NCBI GenBank assembly: GCA_026419785.1 | Contig: JAODTK010005923.1 | Location: 310,001-374,000 of the forward strand | Origin: Sclerodactyla briareus | Taxonomy: Eukaryota; Echinodermata; Holothuroidea; Dendrochirotida; Sclerodactylidae | Direction: 5' to 3' | DNA length: 64,000 nucleotides | Program-made: the position numbers and the translations under genes | Shown here: in pieces, positions 1 through 13,329 of the stretch | Numbering within the stretch: the first letter of the stretch is position 1 | How the letters are laid out: every line of letters begins with the position of its first letter | Notes under the pieces: model-generated | Told to the model about the DNA's origin: nothing | Seen by the model: only the letters and a program-made list of their open reading frames with translations | The model's database searches: none

Positions 1-1219
1 GAAAACAATACTCATGTAAGTTTCGCACGTTTTCAAGCGTGACGCTGAGCAATGTTACAACAATTATACTCGAGAGAAAACATTGTCATCGCATGAACAT
101 GATTTGTCGCTATTCGATTATAACGTTGAGTGAAAAGAAAAACGGTTACAATGGTGGAACGTTAGCCTAAAGAAGTGAACAAGGTAGAGTGTAAATGGAA
201 ATCAATTGAGATGTCGACATTTGATTAACTATCGTTTGAGACATTGATCCAGCTTGATATCAAAATATTTAACAGATGATTGATAACACGATTTCCAATT
301 GTCGTCATGGCTTATGTTAGACAAAACAATTACGAACCTCTTGTATTTTATACATAAATATGTCATCACTATACACAGTAACCAGGAAATGCGTTGTAAT
401 AGTGCATTGGAAGGTGGAATTAACCCCCTCCCCCTTCCAACTTATTATTATTATTAACTGTATTCGCACTGGCAATAAATTACCACGAGTTTCATATCAA
501 TATTACATTACCTTATTGTTTGCAGAGCTATTGTGCACAATTCCCCACAACCTAAAAAACAGAAGAAAAATATTTTAAAAAAATCGTGGATCCACAGGCA
601 CACAGATATGCCCACGTCCATGTAATAAACTGCCCCTACAACATAGTCACTAACCGGCTACTAGACATAATGTATCAGTTTTGTTGACTGTCTTCCCCAT
701 TAGAGCCATGTAAAAACACAGACTCTGATCAAGTAAACAAACATTGCCTTCAAGAAGACGCGCCATGATACTTCCAGAGACACAACATGGTACCCATTCA
801 ATTTCGAAAGGTTATAAGCCTAGCAAATCATATTCAAAGTCTCCGCCAAATGTTGTTTTGTGGGGGGTGAGTTTAGTGGCGCTGGTGCGAGTTAAAGTAC
901 CATTGGACCAAAGGCGAAGGAGGTCGAAGGCCCCCGCCTTCCATCCGCCCTATGGGAAACCCGGAAAATGTCACTGGTTAAAAAATAGTCATAGCTCAAA
1001 TAAAAAAAAAAAAAAAAAAATAACGAGTTGCTATTGGGCACCTTTCTTCCCACCCTGTAAAAATCAAGCGTAGATCAAATAGTCCTCCTTCATTCGTATA
1101 TACTAATTGCTAGTTGCCACCTTGGGTCTGGCGCCGTTGGCACTGGCCCCCTCATATGTCTATGCCCCCCCCCCCCCCCAGTGTTTTAATTTCTGGCTAC
1201 GCCCCCTGGTTGAGAATTA
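1..1219. other. No gene recognised; poly-A and poly-C tracts
   Basis: AT-rich flank with stops in all frames. A pure A tract lies near 1001-1020 and a C tract near 1166-1180. The stretch around 1140-1210 contains a motif (reverse complement GGCGTAGCCAGAAAT) that resembles ends of dispersed DNA elements, but no second end was seen. The open frame at 744-1073 runs into the A tract and has no protein-like features. Confidence 0.5.
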
Positions 1220-1505
1220 TGTCATTTCCCTCCTGATTTAGACCTCGCAGTCGGAAGTACGTGGAACATTTTGGGCTCTTTTTGTTAAGCGCGTGCGTAT
1301 TATTTTGATGTCTAATTGTACGATCGTAAATTCAAGTTCTGTATTTGTAAAATGGAGGACTCGGACCATGACTCGGACCGAGTCCCCCGATCCTTTGGTC
1401 GAGTCCGAGTCCGGGTCATTGAACTTTCAGTCCGAGTTCCGAGTCCCTGAAAAAGGACTCGAGACCGGTCCGAGACCGAGACCGGCCTCGAGTCCTTCAG
1501 CACTG
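1220..1505 (-). mobile_element. hAT-like non-autonomous element, left-end fragment (reverse orientation)
   Basis: Reading the minus strand from 1505, the sequence starts CAGTGCTGAAGGACTCG, then carries many GACTCGG-type hexamers down to about 1358. It continues into a body beginning near an ACGATCGTACAA motif that is also present in the copy at 31,347. It stays alignable to about 1220 and then stops, so the other end is missing. Opposite-strand open frames here are shadows of the hexamer array. Confidence 0.7.
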
Positions 1506-1947
1506 GGTCGTAGTTTTAATGTTCATTAATCGTAATCCTCTTATCCCTCATGGCTGTAGGAGTGGATTTAGCTTGCCTCAGACTCCTAATCCATGGTTGT
1601 GTCGCCTTACTCCTACAAAATCCTCCACAGAAATCATACACAGTCACAGTTCCGAGCTTCAAACCAACAAACAAAGTTTCATATCCGCTTCCGAAAGAGC
1701 GGAATCCCCCCCCCCCCTCCTCATAACAAGGTAACAGTGACTTCAGGTACTTACACGTGGTCCGAGGAATTGGCGTCCTTGAACATTATACACATGTATC
1801 ACGATAAATACAACCGTCTAGGAAAACATACGCGCCATGTGTTATCCACACCGCCCTGCCCATATGTAGCCGTGTCGCAGAGGGTATGAAATTAAGTTCG
1901 GTTGAATACAAACGAGAAGAAAAAACTGTGACTAAATTCTCAAGCAA

Positions 1948-1968
1948 TATATATATATATTATATATA

Positions 1969-2011
<43 letters not shown>

Positions 2012-2061
2012 AGATATATATATATTATATATTATATTAATAGATATATATATATATATAT
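1948..2061. repeat. (TA)n-rich microsatellite
   Basis: An almost uninterrupted alternation of T and A with occasional extra T, A or G. It is self-complementary and could form cruciforms. The 'protein' read across it is a run of Tyr and Ile and is not a gene. Confidence 0.95.
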
Positions 2062-2849
2062 CACCTGCTCGCTCCAAACCATACTGCACGCCTCACAGAG
2101 TACCAGGCTACAATTACGACATACCCAAGCATCAAAATTTGAATTCTGTCAACACTCACACCTTAAAATGGCTGAGTGTCCACTCAGCCAAGGGTGATGT
2201 TTCCCCGGCCTTACATACCACCATTATTTTTCAAGTTGATACATGAAAGTTACTCTTTCTAATTTTTTTTTTTTTTTTTTATGAGGACAATCAGTTTTAT
2301 GTCTATATGCACCTACCTTTTCTCTTACTGATTTCAAAAAATGTCGAAACATATTTCCTTTAACGGGTATTTTTGTTTTTGATCGATTTTAGCAATCCTG
2401 ATTTAGCCATGATGCCACTTTTCATTTTCGATTCTGTATCTTTTTAAAAAGGACATGTTTCTGCATACGAGGCAGTTACCACACCTATAGGCTAAATGCA
2501 TCACCTACACTGATCAACTCATTATCGTCCAAAATCGACAGTCATACTCCTTCAAGTCTTGCCTAGCTCGACCGTAGTAATCACTATCTATAGTCCGTTT
2601 TCTCACGTCATAGAGGACAGTCGGACTTACATTAGATGTAGTGTTGAGTCACTGTCATCCAAGTTGCGCAGGGAAAGACTTATTCAACTCATATTCATAG
2701 GGGAAAATAACCCAGAACAACAAGAAAAAAGAAAAAAAAACAAGCTTGATACTGACAACGTAATTCTCACATAATTGTGTATCCAGACGAACTCTCCAAA
2801 ACACATAGGCCTAGGACAGAGTATGTTATACCTCTCCCATGTAATGTCT
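2062..2849. other. No gene recognised
   Basis: AT-rich sequence with a T tract near 2263-2280 and an A-rich tract near 2730. I see no splice-bounded open frame or repeat family member. Confidence 0.4.
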
Positions 2850-3800
2850 GTAAACAGTGTGTGTTAATAATTCCTTTCCACGCGAATAGGCCATAGAACA
2901 GTGTGTTTAAGACTTTTCCACGCGAATAGTCTATAGAACTGTGTGTTAATAACTCCAACTGTGGATAGTCTATAGAACATTGTGTGTTAATAACCCTTCC
3001 ATGTCCATGAACACTAATGCCTAATAACCCTCCTATTGCATGTAGATAGTCCTATAGAACATGTGTGTTAAGATCTTTCCCACGTGAATATTCTATATAA
3101 CAGTGGTGTGTTATAAACTCTAACTGTTGTGTGATGTCCTATAACCAGCGTGTGTTATTCACCCTCCCATGAAAATGTCATAGAGCAGTGATTGCTATAA
3201 ACCCTTCTATATGCCATGTAGATAGTCCATAGAACATGGTTGTACAATAACCCTTCCCATGAAATATTCCATGGAACATGTAGTGCTGATACCCTCTATA
3301 TGCTGTAGTAGTCAATAGAACGTGTGTGTTAATACCCTCCCATGAAAATAGTCCATAGAACAGTGAGTGCTCATAACCCTTCTATATGACAAGTAGAGTC
3401 CATAGAACAGTGTGTGTTTTAATGAACCTCCCATGAAAATATAGTCCATAGAACCGTGGTGCTGATAACCCTTCTATAGCCAGTAGAATCCATAAAAAGT
3501 GTGTTTGTTTAATAACCCTCCATGAAAATAGTCCATGGAACAGTGAGTGCTGATAACGTAATTTCCTTGGCCAGAGGATTTAATAGTATATCATCTATCT
3601 ATCTATCTAGATAGTCCATAACATTGTGTGTCAATAGCCCTCCTATATGCCATGTAGATCGCCATAGAACAGTGTGTGCTAATGACCCTCCCCTGTAAAT
3701 AGTCTATAGAACAGTGAGTGCTAATAACCCTACCATGTGGATGGTCATGAACAGCGTGTGGTAATGCAAGTATATAGTCTTTGAACAGTGTGTTCAAAGT
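2850..3800. repeat. Minisatellite, unit about 40-45 bp
   Basis: Some twenty degenerate units share the core ATAGTC(C/T)ATAGAACAGTG followed by TGTGTGTTAATAACCCT and a variable CCATG spacer. Units differ by point changes and small indels. A short (ATCT)n run sits near 3594-3611. Reverse-strand open frames over the array are products of the repeat. Confidence 0.9.
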
Positions 3801-4966
3801 TCTTTTATGGCCTTCAACAGAGTACCGTAACTGTAACATTTGCTTCATGGGGGCCGATCGTGTGACCATCATTCCTCTCGGTCTCTCGCCGATCCGTGTG
3901 TGTATACTAAGTATACGATGAGGATGTAATCATTATTATCATGAGTACTGATAATATCATCTCGCAACAATTCGTAGTTCCGAACTTCGGAGTGTGGAGG
4001 AGTTTTTGCGCTCACGATTTCCGGAGACAGACTACGGGAGAAAATTTTTGTGTACTTGATTAGTGTCATGTACATCATTCTGGTAGTGCGTCACGGTTAG
4101 GGATATTTGGCACGCATTTAGGAAGTTTGTCACTCCGACATTGCATTTCACCCTATCAACATGGAAAAAGCAAACACAGATTGCTGTGTTTGCGTGTATA
4201 CCATTCATTATGAGCCCGAAGTAAGCTCAGGAGCCTCGGTCGAGATTATCGACCTGGCCCGGCCGATGACCCGGATATTGAGTCGCCTTCGCACGGAAGA
4301 AGAGGAGCAAGAGGGCTGATGTACTTCGTGGACCAAGAATTTTTACGAAAGCGGTAGTCTGGAGGGTCGGCGAGCTCGCAGCCGTCATCGACTGTTTGAA
4401 GCGACGTCTCATGTCCAAAAGGCCATTTCCAAATGGGCCTAGACGACCGCTACGTGTTTAATCAATTGTGGCGCAACCAACTAATGGGCTGTACATCTAA
4501 CACCACAATCACCACCACACCGCAGCGGTAAGAAGACAACATGGGACGGGTGGGGCTCCCGGAATAGATTCATGATGATTTCTCGTGCGCGAGATTGATC
4601 GGAATAATTTTAACCATCAGAACTTGTCCAGAGCCGACATAGCTCACCTCATTTGCATGCTACAAGCATTCAGTGTGAAATACTTCCGGAAAGTAAACCC
4701 GAAATTTGCACAATCACTAGATTAATTAACACCCAACTCAATATCACACAATCGGTCGAATGTCAATACTGACTAATACCATTGCATGATCATACGATCT
4801 ACAGGGCGCCGCCACGAACGGGGGGGGGGGGGGGGCGTGTGCTTTTCAGCCGCAAAACCTATTTTGTGATGAACATGCATTGCGAATGTTTGTTTGTAGG
4901 GGTCGGGGTGATGTTTCAATATTCGGTACGAAGTTAACCCCAGGGAGTGGATTTCCTGAAATAATA

Positions 4967-5018
<52 letters not shown>

Positions 5019-7029
5019 AAAAAAAAACGAACTGCATAACACTTTAATTTTTGAGGGTGTCCTTCCGCACTTTGCGTTATGAGTCCTGCAGATTTGCAAT
5101 ATGTAACATCCACACACGGTGTGCGACCGCCGATAATTCACGTGTTTTATAAAGGCCTCGCTCTCACCACTGCATCGACTTCGTCGACCTTACCCCATGT
5201 GCGCGAAGAAAGTGATGCAGGGTTTTAAATTAATCAGTCATAGGCTACTGTTTTGTGTATTGGGATTGAAACTCACCAGTTATACGTCAGACCCTCCAAC
5301 TTCACTACTCACTGCCCAATGTTCCAATTTCAACAATGCCTCTTACTTACGTTAGAGTTTTGTCATTGTGGATTATTAAAGATCGGGACCCATCTGTTGC
5401 TTTATCCAACGAACAACGACATGGCCCATCGCAACCAAAGATATCCCTATGTTTTAACGGTTGTTAGTGGGCGGCTTTATTACCTCAAACTAGGTCTCCG
5501 CAGTCCGCTGTGTAGATCAATGCACGTCAGTAACTAATTCCAGTTATGTGGAGGCATTCCATGTCGACAACATCAGTCAGCTTATGGTTCATTGTAAGCC
5601 AACTCGGGAAGATGGCCCGAATTAACGGCTTCAATAGCCTAGATCGCTTGTGAGCGTATTCACAGTCTTTAGGCCCAATTCATGCTGTTAAACAGGAGTA
5701 CAAGTATATCAAAGTGTAGGCTAATTTGAAACGGTTATCTTCCTTTTTTGGGTAGCTGGCTCCATAGTTTGACTCTCATTTCGCAAACTTACCAATACCA
5801 ATAGTGAGAAAATGTGACCATAAACCAAAATAGGCCCATATTGCACCTTAAACCATCAAAAAATTTCCATAAGGAGAGTGCACCCCTCCCTTAGACCCAT
5901 CCCCCATATCTGCCTCCAAAGACAGATTTTCAGAAACTCTATCCCCCCCCCCAATATCGACCCTTGCGCCGCCCCTGACGATCTATCCTATAGAGACTGC
6001 TTGACCATTCTAACCAAATTGCGAAAATTGAGTCATCGATCACACTTGCCTCTCTGAACAATTCTGTTTCCATACAATGTATTTTGTATACGTGAAGCTG
6101 CTCGACTGTTTTTAAAGATTCCACTGCACGCACCGTTTTTGGACAATGAAAATACTGACAACTGATCACTAATTTTGTATTTGATTCTTACAGATTCAGG
6201 AAGCTAGGGCTCATCTAGAATCCCTGGCATTTTGTTCGTGAATGAGACCGGCGACACTTGATTTCTCTTCTTGAATAGTGGCTAAGATGATATTCGGGAC
6301 GAGGGGTAACGAATCCAACCCCTTTCCTGAACTCCCTTTTTTAATGTCCCCATCTGACTGACGATCAGTAACTCCGAAACCGACCATTTCCCCTCGGAAT
6401 CCTAGAAGAGCTGAAGATTCATGACCACGTGACATTCATAACCACGTGTTCTTGGAGCCCATGAATCAGCATTCATTTGTCCATTAGTGTGAGGGCCACG
6501 CTATTTGATTGGCCCGACCTTCAAAGTATAACCCCCTGTCTTCCCACACATGTAACTTCTTATACACCCATGCTAATCGAGGACTACAGGCTAAGGTCTT
6601 TTCTTTCAGGAGGACAGTAATAATTGAGGGTACCCGTCCTTCATGCTAACCCCCTCCCCTTCCAAGGTAAACTCTTTTAGGGCCCCTTAAATGGGTGAAA
6701 TGGTCAATTCCAATATTTTATAACTGCTATGACCTAAACTAATGCTATTCTTGACCCTTCCAATGATGAGCCTTCGTAGTTCATTTTTATGGAAATGTAA
6801 TCTCTGACAGGAAGGGCAATACAGTGTGACGTGGGAAAGACCAATTTGGGCGAAATTATATTCGAAATCCGAAATCTCGCCCGGGAGAGCAAGGACCAGG
6901 GCAACTGCACAAGGCCTGCTGCATGCACCGCGCACCTCCGAGAAGGCTGGACAGACCGAAGGCCCGACGAAACCTGCAATGGCATATTGCATAGATCAAT
7001 ACCTCTAGTGATTCATTCAGCTTTTATCT
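3801..7029. other. Unassigned intergenic or intronic sequence; A tract 4967-5027
   Basis: No coding exon or known repeat recognised. A roughly 60-base A tract with a few G and C interruptions lies at 4967-5027 and a G tract near 4821-4836. Two CACGTG E-boxes lie 17 bp apart (6426-6431 and 6443-6448). Nothing nearby looks like a first exon, so a promoter role is not supported. Confidence 0.4.
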
Positions 7030-7770
7030 CCGGACCAAAGGCGTAACGACATCCAAATAAACCAACATGAAAAGTGGCAATGAAATTATGCAAGGGGACA
7101 CCTTTACTGACTCCTGTGACCCTAACTTAGGTAAAAAAAAATCCGATTGAAGTTCTGTAGAGTTCCGATGAATTGTCACATCAATTATGGCCAGAGTATC
7201 AATTTTTAATTCGTCCACATTCTACAAAGGAAGAATAATGCGAATCGCCCCCAGATGTCTCGCCTTTTTTGGGGTTTTAACGCGACCAGTGTTTCCATCT
7301 ATTAATCACCATGCAAACAATTACAAGGCCATTAATGAGTTGCTTTTATTAGATTTTGGTATAACCTTTGCCAGAACACCTACTATCAATGACAATTTCA
7401 AATTCTACTGACTGATGATTGACAATGTCTACTAAACCAGGACTAATTTTTGTGGAACCAGTTACTTAGATTGCCTAATTATGCAAATTAACCACTATTC
7501 AACTTTCTGTTGACACACTGTTCGCACTTCACTTATCTCAGGACTAATGTGACCCACACTTAGTACATTTCAATTCATCGGATTCAAAGAAATTACGCAA
7601 ATTAGACTACTCAATTAGCAAATATCATGCCAGGATTCTAATCAATTCGTGTACCCTCCATAGTTGTCATATACTCTGAACGGCACCAATGCATCTACCG
7701 ATCAAAGTATCTTGTACACACAAGCTCCCGTGCCAATTTCCCATTGGAATATGTAAATTATGCAAATGAG
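7030..7770. repeat. Interspersed repeat with ATGCAAAT octamers, copy 1
   Basis: Alignable by eye to 13,330-13,960: both carry an ACCATGCAAACAA segment, a GACAATTTCAAATTC-like segment and a CTTAxATTATGCAAATT segment in the same order with similar spacing. ATGCAAAT octamers lie at 7481-7488 and 7760-7767. Family identity is unknown; no coding capacity seen. Confidence 0.6.
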
Positions 7771-8479
7771 CATTCTTTCGCTTTCGGGACAAAATGTGGA
7801 TGCACATTGACAACTCTTCACTGCGCACCTCCACAAACCGTTTTCCAGCATGATGGCTTTTTGCACGTTTCAGGAGATATCGAACCGCACATAACTGACA
7901 ACAGGCATACACACACAAACACAAAGTGACCACTATGTCTCTCCTTGAACAAAGTTCAGGCGAGACAAAAGGAGAAGAAGGTATTAGTATTCTTCCCAAA
8001 TCTTTCTATTGTAAAAATTCACCTCCAGTATCACAACACTGGATATTTATCAGTACAAATGTTGTGCTTCGGGCGCAAGCATCACCTCCAATCAACTAGT
8101 GACACATCAAACACATTTTACACCCTCGCTATTCATTGCAACAGAGTTTCTCAGTGTTCACATGAAACCTTCTGGAGACTAGCCTCTACTACTAACAACA
8201 ATGTAAAAAAGCCCATCCATGGAAATTCAAACTTTTCATTCACCATTGATCTTAAATCCTTTGATCTCAACTGCAATGATATTGATAGTAACAACACCAG
8301 TATGAAGTTCCACTTATATCACTTTTCAGTTGGCTGCTTAAGTGATGTATAGCTGCCCTTTTTCCAGGGATGATTATCGCTGTTCATTATTTTGTTGTGT
8401 TTCTTTTTCTGTTTTGTTGCTGTCCCTATGCCATACATTCACGATAAATTATTGCAGCCGACGAATAGCGAATAGAAAG

Positions 8480-8815
8480 GGGTATGAGCTCATCAGGTAG
8501 AGCACAGATGTGAGATCAAAGAAATGCTATTTTTGAATCCTATTGAAAGCTGGAAGGCATTTGCCACAGTGCTGTCAGACATCCGCTCTTGAATGTCTCA
8601 CACTACTTACCTGTGAGGTAACAAAGGCGTTGACTGCCAGGGTTGTACCTACCTGTGAGGTAACAGGAGGCTTTGACTGCCAAGGTTGTAGTTAGTCTTG
8701 AGAAAACAAGCATCCTTGGTGGTGCAGGCAAGGTACTTCATCAGGTTACCAATACCCAGGGGATTAATTCGCTAGTCATGTGAAGAGGCCCTGCCTTGTA
8801 CAATATGATAAAAAT
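8480..8815 (+). mobile_element. tRNA-derived SINE, family A, copy 1
   Basis: A tRNA-like head is visible at about 8487-8556: an A-box-like GAGCTCATCAGGTAGAGC and a B-box-like TTTGAATCC. The body aligns to the reverse complements of the copies at 12.4, 12.9 and 14.1 kb, ending in a shared CGCTAGTC...GAGGC-CTGCCT stretch. A local ~53-bp duplication (ACCTGTGAGGTAACA twice, near 8609-8665) lies inside this copy only. Confidence 0.65.
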
Positions 8816-8839
8816 CCAAATCTTAAAATCATATTCTTA

Positions 8840-10100
8840 TATTTGTCACATCCCAAAACCCCTGTCAAGTTCACAAAACATTCAAAACCCGTTTGATACC
8901 TTGTGGTCTAAATGTGCCAGGCCAGCATCAGCGGTCATCACACTTTTTGTCTTGGGGAGAATGGTTATTCCTACTAGCCAGCTTATCCGCCCTTGCGGTC
9001 AACAGGTTTTATACAGTGTAAGGATTATTGGCCATATCCTTCTTCATTTCTTTTTTTCTTTCTGTCACAGTGCAGACATTCATGAACCTTTCAAGCTAAA
9101 TTGAGCCTTATCAATTTACTTCTACAACACGCTCTGAAATGACTCCGAAACGCGGACCTCAATCAAATGTTACGTTTTACCCGGGTTTTGTCTGTGCTGT
9201 ATTTTTCTTTTCTTTGTTGTGAACTGTTTCTCTCCTCCACTGTACACAATAATTAGTTTGCCAAGAGCTCCAACCTGTGACTCACACCCCGTCAAACTAT
9301 ATATGTATCCCTGGTTAAATTTCCACCAAAGTGTTTTGTCTATTTCTAGATGCAAGGGGTGTAGTCGAGGCTGCCAACCGAAGCCAGGCTCTTTTGTCGA
9401 TATGTATCACTGTAATGTACTGGTGGCCTCAAGGCTGAGGTGGGCAAATTCGTTGGCCTGAGGCCCTTAAATGAGTAATTGTCAAGAGTACAACAGGTCC
9501 TCAAACCCTGACGCGTAAATGATGTGCCTTGATGTTCAAACCAATTAGGTCACTGTGCTTTCTACTTGGCTGGTTCTGTGCCATGTCGCCGAATACTAAG
9601 TTGTCCTTCGCAGTGCGGATTGCATGCACTGAGCCATTTACCAATCGGTTATGACACGGTCACTGCAGATGGCCCCTCTCTTCATGAGTTAAACTAATTT
9701 AACTTTCTTTCTCATGCTGCAGGCTACGTGGGCTACTGTCCCCCACAGTGGTACCGCCACTGAATCGTTTAGCCACTCAGGTTGTGACCACTGTCACAGC
9801 AGAGGTTCCTCCTGTTTCATACTGCCCCTCTACTTTTTATTTTGCTGGTTCTGTGTTGTGTGCTGTTACTCTGTTGTTTTGTGATTGTTGCTGCCTGAAT
9901 CGCTGTCCTGTTCTTCAATAGCCTGAAAGAGACCTACCGCCTCCCTGATGTGGCCTGCAACTCGATGAACAATCCCTGCGGGGGAAAATGAGCAGTCGCT
10001 ACAACCATCATATGTAACAGGTGAGGGGCAATAGAATTCAAATCCCTGCCCCAAGAATAAGAGAATTCAATTCTTTAACAAAGATTGAGGATTTTGAGTA
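8840..10100. other. No gene recognised
   Basis: Moderately AT-rich sequence. Short open frames occur on both strands without splice signals or recognisable motifs. Confidence 0.4.
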
Positions 10101-10104
10101 GAAA

Positions 10105-10411
10105 AGTTTTTCCTCCCCATGCTTATAATATATTCTGACTAAAGTGAGGACAATGGGTGAGTGTGTGCAGATTGCTATGTGGTAGTAATCAACAGATTAG
10201 ACAGCTAGGTTCGGTTGGGCAGGGGGTCATGTGAACAACAGACAAGATTAGGATGGGAATGAAGTTTCCCTCCATGCTTAATAATAGACTTCCTGGCTGT
10301 GAAGTGGGGACAATGGGAGTGGGGGGATTGCATGTCTGTATGTAGTAGTAATCAGCAGAATGCCACTAAATAGGTCAGGGGGAGGGGGGCATCGTGAACA
10401 AAGACAGGTCA
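10105..10411. repeat. Tandem duplication, unit about 157 bp
   Basis: Two head-to-tail copies, 10,105-10,246 and 10,263-10,411. Each starts near TTTCCTCC(CC)ATGCTTA and contains GTGAGGACAATGGG or GTGGGGACAATGGG, a TAGTAGTAATCA segment, a GGTC(A/C)GG segment and a GTGAACAA end. They differ by point changes and indels. Confidence 0.75.
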
Positions 10412-12431
10412 CGCAGTGGAGTAGACGAAACAAGTCAGATGAGGGGCATAGGAAGCAATTTTGGCTGCAAAAATAAGACATACATAGTTCCGAAGAACCA
10501 TAATAATAAGATTCGTAGTCCCATCAAAGCAGCAAAGCATGATATCAGTATCGATGTCAAAGGGCATGTGAGAATATGTGTAGAAATATTTTGAGGTTGT
10601 CCTGAAGTAGCTGGTTGATACTTGCCAGACAAAAGACATCAAACCTATGCGAGCAGAGATGGAGGTGGATATTGTAATTTCAGCAACCTTTCAACCAGGA
10701 CACATATCACCTGTATTCACCAGAATCCCTCAATACGATTTTTTACCTTTTTTTTTACCAAGGCCATACTTCGATTCACACAGAAGCCAGTTAGGGAGAG
10801 TGAGCAAGGCACTTGCAACAATGTCCATCATGTTTCACACTGTTAGACGGGGCCATTGATGACAGCCTGTGGAAGGGCGTTCATTCAGCAACAACTAGAT
10901 TGTTTTTCTGTCTGACTCACGTCTAGATTAATGGTACAGAGCATCATAATTGTGGCCCCTGTGAACAAATGTCACTGGAGTGCAAACAGATTGTGCTCTT
11001 GACCTTGCAACCCTTTCAGGTTTGAAACCCTCAACTCAATCTTCTCTTATCCTTCCAGTGAGCAATGTTTGCAAGGTCAAATCGAACAAATCCAATTTAA
11101 ATCACTATTGGAATAATCCACGTGAAATGTCTCTTCTCCAACTATCATATCAATGTCACCACCTCTCGAATCTCGGTTCCAAGCCTGAACTGCAATACTC
11201 TTAGGTATGGCCTGACGGGAGGCCCGTACAAACTCTTCCCTATTGTTTGGCCGCCCCACTAAATGATTCCCCACAGGTACCACACAATCCGATAACCCAC
11301 AAAGCAATTATTTACCTTGACCTGATGATTTTATTTCTAATCATGGACTGCAAGGAACACACCAGCCTGTGGAGGAAATGCAACATCTAAAATGTGACAA
11401 TTTTCTTCCTTGCAAGCTGTATCAACTGATATAATTTTTCTACAGATAACCCTGAATAGGAATGGTTTGAGAAGGTCCAATATATACATATAATCCAAAC
11501 CATATTGTCAAAATATCTGCCCAACATGAACAACACTATAACCACAACCAGTTTTCAAAGCGACAGTTTGCGAGTTGTTTTTTTTCTTCCAATTCTTCTG
11601 AAATTGGGGTTAGGTAACTCACTGATCAGACACGAGAATTGGTACATAGGGGGAATCAATAGATATTTAGGCCTAGATACACCGGAAACAATTCCCTTAA
11701 CCTCCTGTTATGGCAAGTTTTAAGCAATATTACAGTTCACCACTACATCACAGATCACCTACAGCATCTACTAACTGCTGGGAACTGGCATATATTTCAG
11801 ACTAGGCCACTACATCATTCTATCCATGACAGATGGAAACAGAACGATAAGATAAGGAAAGAAAGTTGCCAGCCATCTCCCCTTTGCAACGTGAAGTGGA
11901 GGCTGGCATAAAGGAATGAGTGTGGCCAAGTCAGCTGAAGAATAGGCCAAGATGTGCCCAGCTAGTGTCCAGTAGGTGAAGTGAAAACCACAAATGTTAG
12001 TAGTAGAAGGTAAGTATATTTGTGCAAATACTTTGGTCGGTATAGAAATGTATGGTAAACCTCTCAATCGTTAAACCGTAGGGTCCAATGCTTATGATGG
12101 GATAGCATGAAAAACCACAGTAGCCCTGATGCATTGACAGTCATCACGCACAGCTGCGGTAAAGTCTGATGTGGATCAAATGATAAACTGCAGCATAGGT
12201 GAGGCATACTGCAAACTGCGAGTAGTGCTCGGTGCTTGGGTGACACCAGGGGGTTTAAAGCACAGACACCACATCAGGTGGGACCACATCAAAGAGATTG
12301 GGCCACTGCTACGATCATTGACGTAGTCAAGATAGTACGGTGCTCCACAGGACAGGACCTAATGCTGATTACAGTCACTCCCTAATATCTTTGATCATAA
12401 TCTGTGATTCTTCTCAGTCACGATATGAGTT
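10412..12431. other. No gene recognised
   Basis: Several open frames of 60-85 codons occur on both strands. None is flanked by convincing splice sites and none contains a motif I recognise. Confidence 0.4.
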
Positions 12432-12783
12432 CTATGCTGATGTGCTAATTTATATTGAGGTTAGGATCAGGGTTCATAATCTTGTACCGAGGCAGTGCCT
12501 CCTCAAAACGAGGTAGCGACCAAATGCCCTCCCTGGTCCCCTGTAACCTGTGAAGGTAATCCACACCCCACCCTGTCAGGATGTCTGTGTTCAAGGCCTA
12601 CTACACCCTGACAGCCAACGCGTAGTGTCACAGTAGGTACCCATGTGGTTGGCATGATTGCATTCCAGGAAATTCCTCGTTAACAGCATTGTGGATAACG
12701 ACACGGAAGCTTCAATTAGGATTTCAACTCACGATCTATTGAACTTAAGTCTGGCTAATCTACCGACTGAGCTATCCTCTTCC
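12432..12783 (-). mobile_element. tRNA-derived SINE, family A, copy 2
   Basis: On the minus strand the head (about 12,781-12,713) reads AGCTCAGTCGGTAGATTAGC, then a B-box-like GAGTTGAAATCC. The body continues to lower coordinates with blocks shared with copies 3 and 4: GGGTACC, GTAGTAAGGCCTGA-like, GTCGCTA and GAGGCACTGCCTCGG. Both pol III box positions are typical of a tRNA-derived SINE. Confidence 0.8.
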
Positions 12784-12899
12784 TTACATGTGTTTGCCTG
12801 TTAGTGCCATGATGAGTACTTAGGGCTCCAATGATGTAACTCTCAATGAAGAACTCATACAAGACTTATAGGACAAGCAGAGTCTGAAAGCAGAGCTAA

Positions 12900-13252
12900 A
12901 CACTCATTATGATATTGGGATTGGGTTTATAGTATGGTACCGAGGGGCAGCTGCCTTTTGCAGACTAGCGACTTAAGCCCTGGTCATGGGTAACTGGGTT
13001 TGGAGACCTTGCATGCCACCACCCAAAGATTGCACGTTCGGCTCACCACCTGCTACACCCCTAGCAGCCAGGCAGCAGCGTCTCCTTCCATTACCTTGCA
13101 GGGTACCAATCCACACGTAGGTGCATGAGACATTCGAAGAGACATCCTTTGGTTTAACAGCACTGCGGAAAAAGTCCTAAGGCTGTCAATTAGGATTGTA
13201 CTCACAATTTATTGATCTTAAGCCGGGCTCTACAGACTGAGCCAATCCGCCT
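12900..13252 (-). mobile_element. tRNA-derived SINE, family A, copy 3
   Basis: Minus-strand head at about 13,252-13,180 reads TTGGCTCAGTCTGTAGAGCC followed by GAGTACAATCC. The body aligns with copies 2 and 4, including the AGTCGCTAGTC-like block and the terminal GGTACCATACTATAAACCC region. It is more diverged in the middle than copies 2 and 4 are from each other. Confidence 0.75.
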
Positions 13253-13329
13253 CCTCTGCATACCTTCTACAAGGAAATGTACCACTTTATATACTTGCCT
13301 TACAAAATGAGCAAACAACATCTCCACTG

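Noticed and set aside
12713-12781. tRNA gene on the minus strand
   Set aside because: The cloverleaf is incomplete (decayed B box and no closing acceptor stem) and the same head recurs at 13.2 and 14.4 kb with a shared body, so these are SINE heads.
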